From CAIWHR01 sp040006895 (lineage in GTDB: Bacteria; Pseudomonadota; Gammaproteobacteria; Burkholderiales; Casimicrobiaceae): a stretch of 19,830 nucleotides of DNA. Under the pieces are notes generated by a model. The model saw only the letters and a program-made list of their open reading frames with translations, did no database searches and had not been told where the DNA came from. Location of the stretch: positions 1 to 19,830 of the forward strand of contig JBDTWB010000066.1 in assembly GCA_040006895.1 (NCBI GenBank), read 5' to 3'. The translations under genes were made by a program, and so were the position numbers. How positions within the stretch are numbered: the stretch's first letter is position 1; every line of letters begins with the position of its first letter. Below, in pieces: positions 7,505 to 14,558 of this stretch.

Positions 7505-8599
7505 ATGGCCCCAATGACCGTGCCGCGACCGCAGGACGGAGGGCTCGATGCGCGGCAGGCCGGCAGCTTTGCCGACCTCGCCCTTGCCAACATCGCCCAG
7601 GCATACCCGCACAAGCTCGACCACGTGCTCGGCGGCGACGCGGACGTGGTCGTGCCGCGGGTACTGCATCCGGCGTTCCACGGCAGCTACGACTGGCACT
7701 CGTGTGTGCACATGCACTGGCTGCTGGTGCATCTCGTCAGTGCGTTTCCGGAGCTGCCGCAGCGTGGCGCCGTGGAGGCGCAGCTCGATGCGAGTCTCGC
7801 GCCGGAACCGATCGCCGCGGAGTGCATGTATCTCGCGCGGCCCCACGCCGGTGCCTTCGAGCGTACCTACGGCTGGGCGTGGCTGCTCAAGCTCGCGACC
7901 GAACTCGCCGGCTCGTCGCACCCGCACGCACAACGCTGGAGCGAATGCCTGGCGCCGCTTGCCGAGGCGATCGTCGCGCGCTACCTCGCATACCTGCCGA
8001 AGGCGGACTATCCCATCCGCCACGGCATGCATGCCAACAGCGCCTTCGGCTTGCTGTTCGCCGTCGAGCATGCGCGGGCGACCGGGACGGACGACTTGGC
8101 GGCGCTGTGCATCGGCAAGTCCCGCGCGTGGTTCATGACGGACGTGGACGCACCGATCGGGTGGGAGCCGTCCGGCGCCGACTTCCTTTCGCCGATCCTC
8201 ATGGAGGCTGCATTGATGGCGGCGGTGGTGGGGACCCGTGCCTTCCCGTCATGGCTCGACCGCTACCTGCCCGGGCTCTCCACCGACGCCGCGCGGCTGC
8301 AGCCGGTGCGCGTGTCCGACCGTGCCGACGCGCAGATCGTGCATCTCGACGGCCTCAACCTTTCCCGGGCGTGGTGCCTGCGCCTCATCGCAGGCGGGCT
8401 GCCGGGCGGCGATGTCCGTCAGGAGATCCTGGCGACGAGTGCCCGAGACCATTTCTCGGCGGGCCTTGCCGGCCTCGACGGTGACGCCTTCGTAGCAACC
8501 CACTGGCTCACGTCGTTTGCCGCGCTGGCCGCTGCCGCGGCCCATCCGGCGGCTAAACCGGAGGGCACGGGCGCACGTGGTGAGCTACCCCGCTGCTAG
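7505..8599 (+). CDS. DUF2891 family protein
   Basis: A 364-residue predicted soluble protein that I recognise as DUF2891, a family without a settled biochemical role. Family-like blocks are clear: HPAFHGSYDWHSCVHMHWLLVHL early in the chain, YGWAWLLKLATEL in the middle, EPSGADFLSPILMEAALM, and HLDGLNLSRAWCLRLIAG with a later HWLTSFAAL. The many conserved Trp, His and Asp residues at helix ends resemble an alpha/alpha-toroid fold of the kind seen in carbohydrate-active enzymes, but that is inference. No signal peptide is evident. The ATG at 7505 is the first; ATG 7514 is an alternative. It follows typA by 27 nt. The last 20 residues are Pro/Gly-rich and look like an unconserved extension. Confidence 0.82.
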   Translation: MAPMTVPRPQDGGLDARQAGSFADLALANIAQAYPHKLDHVLGGDADVVVPRVLHPAFHGSYDWHSCVHMHWLLVHLVSAFPELPQRGAVEAQLDASLAPEPIAAECMYLARPHAGAFERTYGWAWLLKLATELAGSSHPHAQRWSECLAPLAEAIVARYLAYLPKADYPIRHGMHANSAFGLLFAVEHARATGTDDLAALCIGKSRAWFMTDVDAPIGWEPSGADFLSPILMEAALMAAVVGTRAFPSWLDRYLPGLSTDAARLQPVRVSDRADAQIVHLDGLNLSRAWCLRLIAGGLPGGDVRQEILATSARDHFSAGLAGLDGDAFVATHWLTSFAALAAAAAHPAAKPEGTGARGELPRC

Positions 8600-8602
8600 A
8601 AT
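8594..8602 (+). promoter_or_regulatory. candidate extended -10 promoter overlapping the DUF2891 stop
   Basis: TGC-TAGAAT (8594-8602) is an extended -10 element whose TAG is also the stop codon of the DUF2891 gene. No good -35 is seen upstream. If used, transcription starts near 8609 and the whole 8618-8732 repeat array becomes the 5' leader of rmuC. Confidence 0.3.
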
Positions 8603-8617
8603 CGTCGTGATTGATGA

Positions 8618-8732
8618 CTCGTGACTGATCCGCTCGTGCTCCCTCGTGATCCCTCGTGATCCCCTCGTGATCCCCTCGTGATCCCCTCGTGATCCCCTCG
8701 TGACTGATCCGCTGTGAGTGCTCCCTCGTGAC
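8618..8732 (+). repeat. 10/11-nt minisatellite upstream of rmuC
   Basis: Six near-identical tandem units: CCCTCGTGAT twice (8641-8660), then CCCCTCGTGAT three times (8661-8693) and CCCCTCGTGAC once (8694-8704). The array is bracketed by a perfect 17-bp direct repeat CTCGTGACTGATCCGCT (8618-8634 and 8697-8713), followed in both places by GTGCTCCCTCGTGA (8636-8649 and 8718-8731), so the whole block looks like a duplicated unit with internal expansion. The remaining spacer, 8733-8851, shows no gene or clear terminator. Confidence 0.92.
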
Positions 8733-8851
8733 TGCCACGGCACCACCCGCGCCGGACCACAAGTCGTATCGATCGTCGCTATCGAGACGCGCCGACCGCG
8801 TGATCGACAGCCGATCCTAGACAGCCAGTCCGAGACGTCCTCCCAGCTCGC

Positions 8852-10435
8852 GTGACCCACGACCAACTCCTCATCGCAATGACCGCCCTGGCAGCCTTTG
8901 CCGCGCTGCTCGGTGCGGTACTGGCCATCGTGGTGATGGTTCGCCAGGGCGCCGATCGGCATGCGCAGACGCGCCTGCACGATGGCCTGCGCGACCTCGC
9001 GACCCGGCTCGAGCTCCTCAAGGGGCAGGGCATCGATCTCGAGCGTGACCTGCGCCAGGATCTTGCGATCCAGCGCAACGAACAGGCCAACGCCGCGCAG
9101 ATGTTGCGGACCGACGTCGGCGAGCGCCTCACCCAGCTCACCCATGCCACCCAGGAGCAGCTGCGCTCGGGCATGGCCGTGCAGGCCGAGCAGACCAAAG
9201 CCTTTGCCGAGCGTCTCACCCAGCTGCAACAGGCGATGCAGGCGCAGCTCGCGGCGGCGGCGGCGGCGCAGGCCGAGCAGGTCAAGCAGCTCACCGACGC
9301 TTTGGCCAACTTGCAGCAGGGCACGCACGACCAACTCGCCGGGGCGTTCGGGGCCCAGGTCGACCAGCTCAAGGCGTTCGGCGAGCGTCTCGGCCAGCTC
9401 ACCCAGGCGAGCGAGCAGCGCCTCGACGCCATCCGTGCCGCGCTCGAGCAGCGGCTTGACGTGCTGCGCACCGAGAACACGGCCAAGCTCGACGAGATGC
9501 GCGCAACGGTGGACGAGAAGCTGCAGTCCACGCTCGAAAAGCGGCTCGGCGCGTCGTTCCAGCAGGTCTCGGAGCGACTCGAGCAGGTGCATCGCGGCCT
9601 CGGCGAGATGCAATCCCTCGCGATCGGCGTCGGCGATTTGAAGCGGGTGTTGCAGAACGTCAAGACGCGCGGCGGCTGGGGCGAGGTGCAGCTCGGCGCG
9701 TTGCTGAGCGAAATGCTCACTCCGCAGCAATTCGAGCGCAACGTCGCGGTGCGGCCCGGTAGCAGCGAGCGGGTCGAGTATGCGATTCGCCTCCCGGGCA
9801 AGCACGACGGCGGCGCGCCGTGCTGGTTGCCAATCGATTGCAAGTTTCCGCTCGAGGACTGGCAGCGGCTGCAGGATGCGCTGGAGCGTGCCGATGCGCC
9901 CGCGGCCGAGGGTGCGCGCAAGGGCATCGCCGGGTTCCTGCGCGACCAGGCGAAGAAGATCCGCGACAAGTACGTCGAGCCGCCGCACACCACCGACTTC
10001 GCGATTCTGTTCCTGCCCACCGAGGGCCTGTACGCCGAAATGATGGCGCAGCCGGGCTTTGCCGATGTCGTGCAGCGCGAGTCGCGCGTGCTGGTTACCG
10101 GCCCGATGAACCTCGCTGCTTTCATCAACAGCCTGCAGCTCGGCTTTCGCACCATGGCCATCGAGCAGCGCTCGAGCGAGGTCTGGAAGGTGCTGGGCGC
10201 GGTCAAGACCGAGTTCGGCAAGTTCGGCGACCTCCTGGCCAAGACCAAGGACAAGCTGGACCAGGTGGGCAAGACCCTCGACGACGCCAGCCGCAAGAGC
10301 ACGACCATCGCCCGCAGGCTGCGCGACGTGGAGACGCTCCCCCAGGCGGAGGCCGACCGCCTGCTGACCGGTAGCGACCCGGTGGCCGACATCCTCGAAG
10401 TCGAAGGTGCGGCGCTCCCGGACACGCGCCGCTGA
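8852..10435 (+). CDS. rmuC: DNA recombination protein RmuC homologue
   Basis: RmuC proteins are membrane-anchored, coiled-coil proteins with a PD-(D/E)XK-type nuclease-like domain; E. coli RmuC limits recombination between inverted repeats. The 527-residue product has an N-terminal membrane helix (about 8-30), a long coiled coil (about 45-265) containing four 29-residue repeats (89-204), and the RmuC domain starting at RGGWGEVQLGALL. It includes LPIDCKFPLEDWQRLQDA (the presumed active-site Asp and Lys), followed by DFAILFLPTEGLYAEMM. The start is GTG 8852; ATG 8879 (residue 10) is an alternative but cuts into the membrane helix. mtfA begins 5 nt after the stop, so they are cotranscribed. An intergenic minisatellite lies just upstream. 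Confidence 0.93.
   Translation: MTHDQLLIAMTALAAFAALLGAVLAIVVMVRQGADRHAQTRLHDGLRDLATRLELLKGQGIDLERDLRQDLAIQRNEQANAAQMLRTDVGERLTQLTHATQEQLRSGMAVQAEQTKAFAERLTQLQQAMQAQLAAAAAAQAEQVKQLTDALANLQQGTHDQLAGAFGAQVDQLKAFGERLGQLTQASEQRLDAIRAALEQRLDVLRTENTAKLDEMRATVDEKLQSTLEKRLGASFQQVSERLEQVHRGLGEMQSLAIGVGDLKRVLQNVKTRGGWGEVQLGALLSEMLTPQQFERNVAVRPGSSERVEYAIRLPGKHDGGAPCWLPIDCKFPLEDWQRLQDALERADAPAAEGARKGIAGFLRDQAKKIRDKYVEPPHTTDFAILFLPTEGLYAEMMAQPGFADVVQRESRVLVTGPMNLAAFINSLQLGFRTMAIEQRSSEVWKVLGAVKTEFGKFGDLLAKTKDKLDQVGKTLDDASRKSTTIARRLRDVETLPQAEADRLLTGSDPVADILEVEGAALPDTRR
9116..9463 (+). repeat. diverged 29-residue repeats in the RmuC coiled coil
   Basis: RmuC residues 89-204 form four 29-residue units beginning VGERLTQL, FAERLTQL, LTDALANL and FGERLGQL; the first three end in QAEQTKA, QAEQVKQ and QVDQLKA, the fourth is the most diverged. 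DNA identity is partial, so this is an old 87-bp duplication. A 29-residue period equals 7+11+11, compatible with continuous coiled coil. Confidence 0.75.
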
Positions 10436-10440
10436 CCGCG

Positions 10441-11253
10441 ATGTTCGACGCGCTGCGACGCTGGCGCGAGCAAAGGGTGCTGCGCTCCGCCGACGTTCCC
10501 GACGATCTCTGGAGCGATGCGGTGACGGCGTTGCCCTTCCTTGCCGGCTACACGCGCGAGGAGCTGGAGCGGTTGCGCGCGCGGTCGGTTCTCTTTCTGC
10601 ACGCCAAGAGCATCGTCGGCGCCGGCGGCCACGAGGTCACTCCGCTGCAGCGCGTGATCATCGCCATCCAGGCCTGCGTGCTGGTGCTGAATCTCGATCT
10701 CGCGCTCTACGAAGGCTGGGAGAACGTGATCGTCTACCCCGGCGAGTTCCTGCCGGAGTGGGAATGGGAGGACGAGGCCGGCGTCGTGCACAAGATGCAT
10801 GGGCCGCTCGCGGGAGAGTCGATGCCACGCGGCCCCGTGGTCCTCTCCTGGCCCGACGTCGAGGCGAGCGCCGACTGGGAGGCGTCGGGCATGAACCTCG
10901 TGATCCACGAGTTCGCCCATAAGCTCGATATGCGCAACGGCGATGCCAACGGCTTGCCCCCGCTACCCGCCACCCTCCCGGTCGACGCGTGGCGCGACGC
11001 GTTGACTTTTGCCTACGACGATTTCCGTGGGCGGGTCGACCGCGGCGAGGACACGGCGATCGATCCCTACGCGGCGGAAGACCCGGCGGAATTCTTTGCG
11101 GTGCTGTCGGAAGTCTTCTTCGCCGACCCGGAGCTGCTGCGCGACGAGTATCCGCCGGTTTACGCGCAGTTCGCATCCTTCTATCGCCAGGATCCCGCGG
11201 CCCGGCTCGAGAGTCGAGGCGTCGCCGCGGGCGCCGAGCCCCAGGGCGATTAG
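10441..11253 (+). CDS. mtfA: MtfA family zinc metallopeptidase (M90)
   Basis: MtfA is a cytosolic zinc-dependent aminopeptidase; in enterobacteria it also binds the glucose repressor Mlc. The 270-residue product has the zinc motif HEFAH (156-160, extended as HEFAHKLD), and a downstream acidic block DPAEFFAVLSEVFF (214-227) that should supply the third ligand (probably Glu217). Other family features are GWENVIVYPGEF (92-103) and the C-terminal YPPVYAQFASFYRQDP. Length fits E. coli MtfA (265). No Mlc or PTS glucose gene is visible here, so regulation of Mlc should not be assumed. It starts at ATG 10441, 5 nt after rmuC, without a clear Shine-Dalgarno, suggesting translational coupling. The TAG stop is followed within 6 nt by a tandem array. 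Confidence 0.93.
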   Translation: MFDALRRWREQRVLRSADVPDDLWSDAVTALPFLAGYTREELERLRARSVLFLHAKSIVGAGGHEVTPLQRVIIAIQACVLVLNLDLALYEGWENVIVYPGEFLPEWEWEDEAGVVHKMHGPLAGESMPRGPVVLSWPDVEASADWEASGMNLVIHEFAHKLDMRNGDANGLPPLPATLPVDAWRDALTFAYDDFRGRVDRGEDTAIDPYAAEDPAEFFAVLSEVFFADPELLRDEYPPVYAQFASFYRQDPAARLESRGVAAGAEPQGD

Positions 11254-11259
11254 TCGCCA

Positions 11260-11363
11260 GTAGGCGCAGTAGGCGCAGTAGGCGCAGTAGGCGCAGGTAG
11301 GCGCAGGTAGGCGCAGGTAGGCGCAAGTGGGCGCAAGTAGGCGCAAGTAGGCGCAAGTAGGCG
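11260..11363 (+). repeat. 9/10-nt minisatellite directly after mtfA
   Basis: About 10.5 tandem units. Three 9-nt units GTAGGCGCA (11260-11286) are followed by 10-nt units: GTAGGCGCAG three times (11287-11316), then GTAGGCGCAA-type units (11317-11356, one with GTGG) and a partial GTAGGCG (11357-11363). The stepwise unit change from 9-nt, to 10-nt ending in G, to 10-nt ending in A shows block-wise expansion. It starts 6 nt after the mtfA stop and runs straight into the hairpin at 11364. Confidence 0.95.
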
Positions 11364-11390
11364 GCGGCCCGTCGTGATGCGACGGGCCGC
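11364..11390 (+). terminator. strong GC hairpin, terminator-like, no U tract
   Basis: GCGGCCCGTCG (11364-11374) pairs perfectly with CGACGGGCCGC (11380-11390) over the loop TGATG: an 11-bp stem between the convergent mtfA and aidB genes. No T-run follows, so it is not a classical intrinsic terminator, although it is placed to end or protect both messages. In the rest of this gap (11391-11575) I see no gene, promoter or repeat. Confidence 0.5.
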
Positions 11391-11575
11391 GCCCGGCTGC
11401 AAGCGTCGGCGCGCGGACACGTGGCGAGCGGCGCGCATCGCGTGGTCGATCGCCGCATGCCGGATCGCGCTCTTGCCTGGGTGCGATCTCCGTGGCTCGA
11501 CCGCGGCTCCCCGCACGCCGCGGGTCCGGTGACAATCGGGAGTCGCCGGCCGCCTTGCCAGCCGCTTCGCCGACG

Positions 11576-13225
11576 TCAGGCGGTGCTCGGCAGCGCCCGG
11601 CTCAGGATCATGCGATGGTCGATGGTGGCCGACAGGGTGCCGAACACCGCGCCGCCGTAGGGCACCGGTGCCAGCCGACTGGCCACGAAGGCGTCGCCGA
11701 CGGCAGGCGGGGCGTGCCGTAAAAGCAGCGCTGCCTGCAGCAGGGTCGCGATCGCCTGCGCGACGCGGCGGGCTTCGGCAGGAGCCGTACCGTCCGCCAG
11801 GCCTGATTCGAACGCCGCAACCGCCGCGTCGAAGTCCGGGTGGCTGCCACGCGCGAGAGCGAGCTCGGCGCGCAGCGCGTCGACTGCCTGCGGCTCGCGC
11901 GCCATGGTGCGCAGCACGTCGAGGCACATGATGTTGCCCGATCCCTCCCAGATCGAGTTCACCGGCAATTCGCGGTAGAGGCGCGGCAGGATCGACGCCT
12001 CGACGTAGCCATTGCCGCCGAGAACCTCCATCGCCTCCGCTGCCAGCGCAGGGCCGCGCTTGCAGATCCAGAACTTCGCGGCCGGCGTGACCAGTCGCGC
12101 CAGCGCGTGCTCGCTGGTGTCTTCGGCCGCCTCGAATGCATGCGCCAGGCGCATCGCCAGCGTCGTGGCGGCCTCGACTTCCAGCGCAAGATCGGCGAGC
12201 ACGTTGGCCATGAGCGGCTGCTCCGCGAGCACCTGGCCGAAGACCATGCGCCGGCTGGCGTGATGAAGCGCGCGGGCGAGCGCGGCGCGCATGATGCCGG
12301 TGCTACCCAGCACGCAGTCAAGACGCGTCAGGCGCACCATCTCGAGGATGGTGGCGATACCCTGTTGCGCCGGCCCGACGCGCCACGCGATCGCGTCCCC
12401 GAACTCGACTTCGGCAGAGGCATTCGAGCGGTTGCCGAGCTTGTCCTTGAGGCGGTTGATGCGCACCGCGTTGCGGCTGCCATCGGGAAGCATCCGCGGC
12501 AGGAAGAAACACGAAAGTCCGGCGCCGTCCTGCGCCAGCACCAGGTGCGCGTCCGATTGCGGGACGGAGAAGAACCACTTGTGGCCGGAGATCGCAAAGC
12601 TGCCGTCCCCACGCGGCTCGGCGCGGGTGCGATTGCTGCGAACGTCGGAACCTCCCTGGCGCTCGGTCATCCCCATCCCGATCAGCGCGCCGCGCTTGGC
12701 GTCGATGGGCTTCGACTCGGGATCGTGCAACGGCGCCAGCAGCCGTGGCAACCACACGGCCGCGAAGTCGGGGACGTCGTTGGCGTGCCGCATCAGCACC
12801 GGGATGGCGGCGAAGGTCATCGTCAGCGGGCACTGGGTGCCGTTTTCCACCTGACCGTGCATCAGCATCAGGGCGGCGCGCGCGACCTGCGCACCGGCGA
12901 CACGGTCGGTCCACGGCAGGCTGTGCTCGCGGGCCTCCTTGCCCAGCTGCATGAGGGCGTGCCATGCCGGCGTGAACTCCACGGCATCGATCCGTTCGCC
13001 GCGGGCATCGTGCGTAGCCAGGGTCGGTGGGTTGCGGTTGGCCGCATCGCCGAGCGCCAATACTGCGCTGCTGCCGCAGCGTTGCCCGAAAGCGGCAAGC
13101 GTCGGAACGAAGGCGAGCGCGCTCTCCCGCTGCACGGCTTCCTGCAACGCCGCGTCGTCCGCATACAGGTTGCGATCCTGGTACGGATCGGGCTGATTGG
13201 GAAACGGCGTCGGCATCGCGGCCAC
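11576..13225 (-). CDS. aidB: AidB-type acyl-CoA dehydrogenase (alkylation-response flavoprotein)
   Basis: FAD-binding member of the acyl-CoA dehydrogenase superfamily. E. coli AidB is induced by alkylating agents through Ada, binds DNA and has weak isovaleryl-CoA dehydrogenase activity. The 549-residue frame follows E. coli AidB (541) closely: FNQP-like FPNQPDP at the N-terminus, ANRNPPTL, GMGMTERQGGSDVRSN (183-198), GHKWFFSVPQSDAHLVLAQ, LKDKLGNRSNAS, TPAAKFWICKRG, EAMEVLGGNGY and RELPVNSIWEGSGNIMCLDVLR. The C-terminal 100 residues, which are diverged here, correspond to the AidB DNA-binding part. The frame allows GTG at 13225 and ATG at 13216; the ATG protein (MPTPFPNQ) is equally plausible. 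It lies about 25 nt after mog on the same strand and no ada gene is visible, so control through the darP/mog transcript is likely. Confidence 0.95.
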   Translation of the reverse strand: MAAMPTPFPNQPDPYQDRNLYADDAALQEAVQRESALAFVPTLAAFGQRCGSSAVLALGDAANRNPPTLATHDARGERIDAVEFTPAWHALMQLGKEAREHSLPWTDRVAGAQVARAALMLMHGQVENGTQCPLTMTFAAIPVLMRHANDVPDFAAVWLPRLLAPLHDPESKPIDAKRGALIGMGMTERQGGSDVRSNRTRAEPRGDGSFAISGHKWFFSVPQSDAHLVLAQDGAGLSCFFLPRMLPDGSRNAVRINRLKDKLGNRSNASAEVEFGDAIAWRVGPAQQGIATILEMVRLTRLDCVLGSTGIMRAALARALHHASRRMVFGQVLAEQPLMANVLADLALEVEAATTLAMRLAHAFEAAEDTSEHALARLVTPAAKFWICKRGPALAAEAMEVLGGNGYVEASILPRLYRELPVNSIWEGSGNIMCLDVLRTMAREPQAVDALRAELALARGSHPDFDAAVAAFESGLADGTAPAEARRVAQAIATLLQAALLLRHAPPAVGDAFVASRLAPVPYGGAVFGTLSATIDHRMILSRALPSTA

Positions 13226-13250
13226 GCGCTCTTCGCGTGTTGCCTTCTGC

Positions 13251-13823
13251 CTAACCCGCCGGACGGGGCAGGCGCTGTGCCGACTTCGGACGGAAGGCGC
13301 GGCACACCTCGTCGCGGGTCTCGATATACGGCCCGCCGATGAGGTCGATGCAGTACGGCACGGCAGGGAAGACGCCGTCGAGGGTCTCCTTGATCGCCTT
13401 CGGCTGGCCGGGCAGGTTGAGGATGAGGGCGCGGCCGCGGATGACCCCGACTTGGCGCGACAGGATGGCGGTCGGCACGTACTTGAGGCTCACCCGGCGC
13501 ATTTCTTCCCCGAACCCGGGCAGGACTTTGTGGGCGACAGCTAGGGTCGCCTCGGGGGTGACGTCGCGCGGTGCCGGACCCGTTCCGCCGGTGGTCAGCA
13601 CCAGGTGACACCCCGCGACATCGACGAGCTCGACCAGCGTTTGCTCGATCGTCGCCTGCTCGTCGGGAATGAGCCGGCCCTGCATCGACCATGCGCTCTG
13701 GAGCGCAGCCTCGAACCAGTCGCGCAACCCTGGAATCCCCTGGTCGTCGTAGACCCCGGACGAGGCGCGGTCGGAGATCGACACCAGGCCGATCAACAGG
13801 GTGTCAGGGTCATGCGGCTGCAT
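13251..13823 (-). CDS. mog: molybdopterin adenylyltransferase Mog
   Basis: Activates molybdopterin by adenylation before molybdate insertion (molybdenum cofactor synthesis, cytoplasm). The sequence follows E. coli Mog nearly block for block: IGLVSISDRASSGVYDDQGIP (11-31), LIPDEQATIEQTLVELVD, the MPT-binding loop TTGGTGPAPRDVTPEAT (77-93), PGFGEEMRR, VPTAILSRQVGVIRGRALILN and AFRPKSAQR. It lacks the roughly 10-residue insertion that E. coli Mog has before the SVPYCI block (here AVPYCI). I chose ATG 13823 (190 residues), which matches the E. coli N-terminus; a GTG at 13853 would add ten residues and sits only a few bases after the darP stop. It is between darP and aidB. No other molybdenum cofactor or molybdoenzyme gene is in the window. 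Confidence 0.94.
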   Translation of the reverse strand: MQPHDPDTLLIGLVSISDRASSGVYDDQGIPGLRDWFEAALQSAWSMQGRLIPDEQATIEQTLVELVDVAGCHLVLTTGGTGPAPRDVTPEATLAVAHKVLPGFGEEMRRVSLKYVPTAILSRQVGVIRGRALILNLPGQPKAIKETLDGVFPAVPYCIDLIGGPYIETRDEVCRAFRPKSAQRLPRPAG

Positions 13824-13856
13824 GGCGTGGGGCCTCAGGTGGTTGCGCGTCACGTT

Positions 13857-14429
13857 CTAGGATTGCGATTCGAACAGCGAGCTCACCGCGCGGAAGAGCT
13901 CGCGATAGGCGTGCGGCGGCGACGACGCGGCACGCTCGGCGCGCGCCTTGGCGATCAGGGCACGCAGCCTCGGCCGGTCGAGCGTCGGATGCAGCGCGGC
14001 GAGTGCATCGAGAGCGTCCGGCTCGGACAGGAGACGCTCGCGCCAGCTTTCGATGACGTGCATGCGCGCGGCATCCTGCTGCCGTCCGTGGGCGAGTCGA
14101 TCGAGCCATGCAGCGATCGGCGCGGGATCGACCTCGCGCATCAGCTTGCCGATGAATTGCAACTGTCGCTTGCGGCCACCATGCGCGGTGATGTTGCGCG
14201 CCTCGACCAGCGCGTCACGCAAGCGCTCCGGCAACTCGACATCGCGCAGGAGCGAAGTGAACTGCCGAGGCTCGAGCTCGACCATCGCTTCGCCGACATC
14301 CTGCAAGGCGTGCATGGCCGCCTTGCGACGCGTTTTCGATGGCGGCTGGTCGACCGGCATGGCGTCATCCGTCCCTTGCACGTTGTCGCGCACAGGATTG
14401 CCGGTGTGCTGTTCGTCGGATTTTTGCAA
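13857..14429 (-). CDS. darP: ribosome-associated protein DarP/YjgA (DUF615)
   Basis: DarP (YjgA) binds late 50S precursors near the peptidyl-transferase centre and helps their maturation. Visible features are SKTRRKAAMHALQDVGEAMVEL (31-52), LPERLRDALVEARNITAHGGRKRQLQFIGKLMR (the conserved RNA-contacting helices, 66-98), and the usual C-terminal helices with LRALIAKARAER. At 190 residues it is close to the family length (E. coli 183). The longest frame starts with TTG 14429; ATG at 14360 (residue 24, MPVDQPPSK) is the alternative, and the first 23 residues look unconserved. It is divergent from pmbA, a well-known proteobacterial neighbour pair, and heads a probable darP-mog-aidB operon (mog is within 35 nt, aidB within 30 nt of mog). 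Confidence 0.92.
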   Translation of the reverse strand: MQKSDEQHTGNPVRDNVQGTDDAMPVDQPPSKTRRKAAMHALQDVGEAMVELEPRQFTSLLRDVELPERLRDALVEARNITAHGGRKRQLQFIGKLMREVDPAPIAAWLDRLAHGRQQDAARMHVIESWRERLLSEPDALDALAALHPTLDRPRLRALIAKARAERAASSPPHAYRELFRAVSSLFESQS

Positions 14430-14492
14430 GATTTTCTCTGATCTGGCATACGCTTAGCATGCTGCCGGACCGATAAGGAGCAGGGGCCGTTT

Positions 14493-14503
14493 GCTATCAT
14501 AGC
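14493..14503. promoter_or_regulatory. palindromic -10 region shared by darP and pmbA
   Basis: GCTATCATAGC is a perfect 11-bp palindrome. Read plus it gives TATCAT (14495-14500), about 58 nt before the pmbA ATG; read minus it gives TATGAT (14501-14496), about 67 nt before the darP TTG. Both are good -10 matches, but no convincing -35 hexamer lies at the right distance on either strand. A divergent promoter is inferred from position and the palindrome. Confidence 0.4.
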
Positions 14504-14558
14504 GCAGCATGTGTCGACCATTTTCGGTGACGGCGCTGCCCCGACGGAAATCCACGCA

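Noticed and set aside
8618..8732. Possible CRISPR array
   Set aside because: Units are 10-11 nt and directly adjoining, without unique spacers; no cas genes nearby.
8779..10920. 713-codon minus-strand frame antisense to rmuC
   Set aside because: It is Ser/Arg-rich low-complexity translation of the reverse strand of a clear coiled-coil gene; no start signal or domain.
10963..11535. Minus-strand frame with Cys-Ala-Tyr-Leu-Arg-type repeats
   Set aside because: The repeated peptide is only the reverse translation of the 9/10-nt array; the unit length changes shift the repeat phase and no start signal is present.
11840..13342. 500-codon plus-strand frame antisense to aidB
   Set aside because: It mirrors aidB codons and crosses the mog-aidB junction; no recognisable protein.
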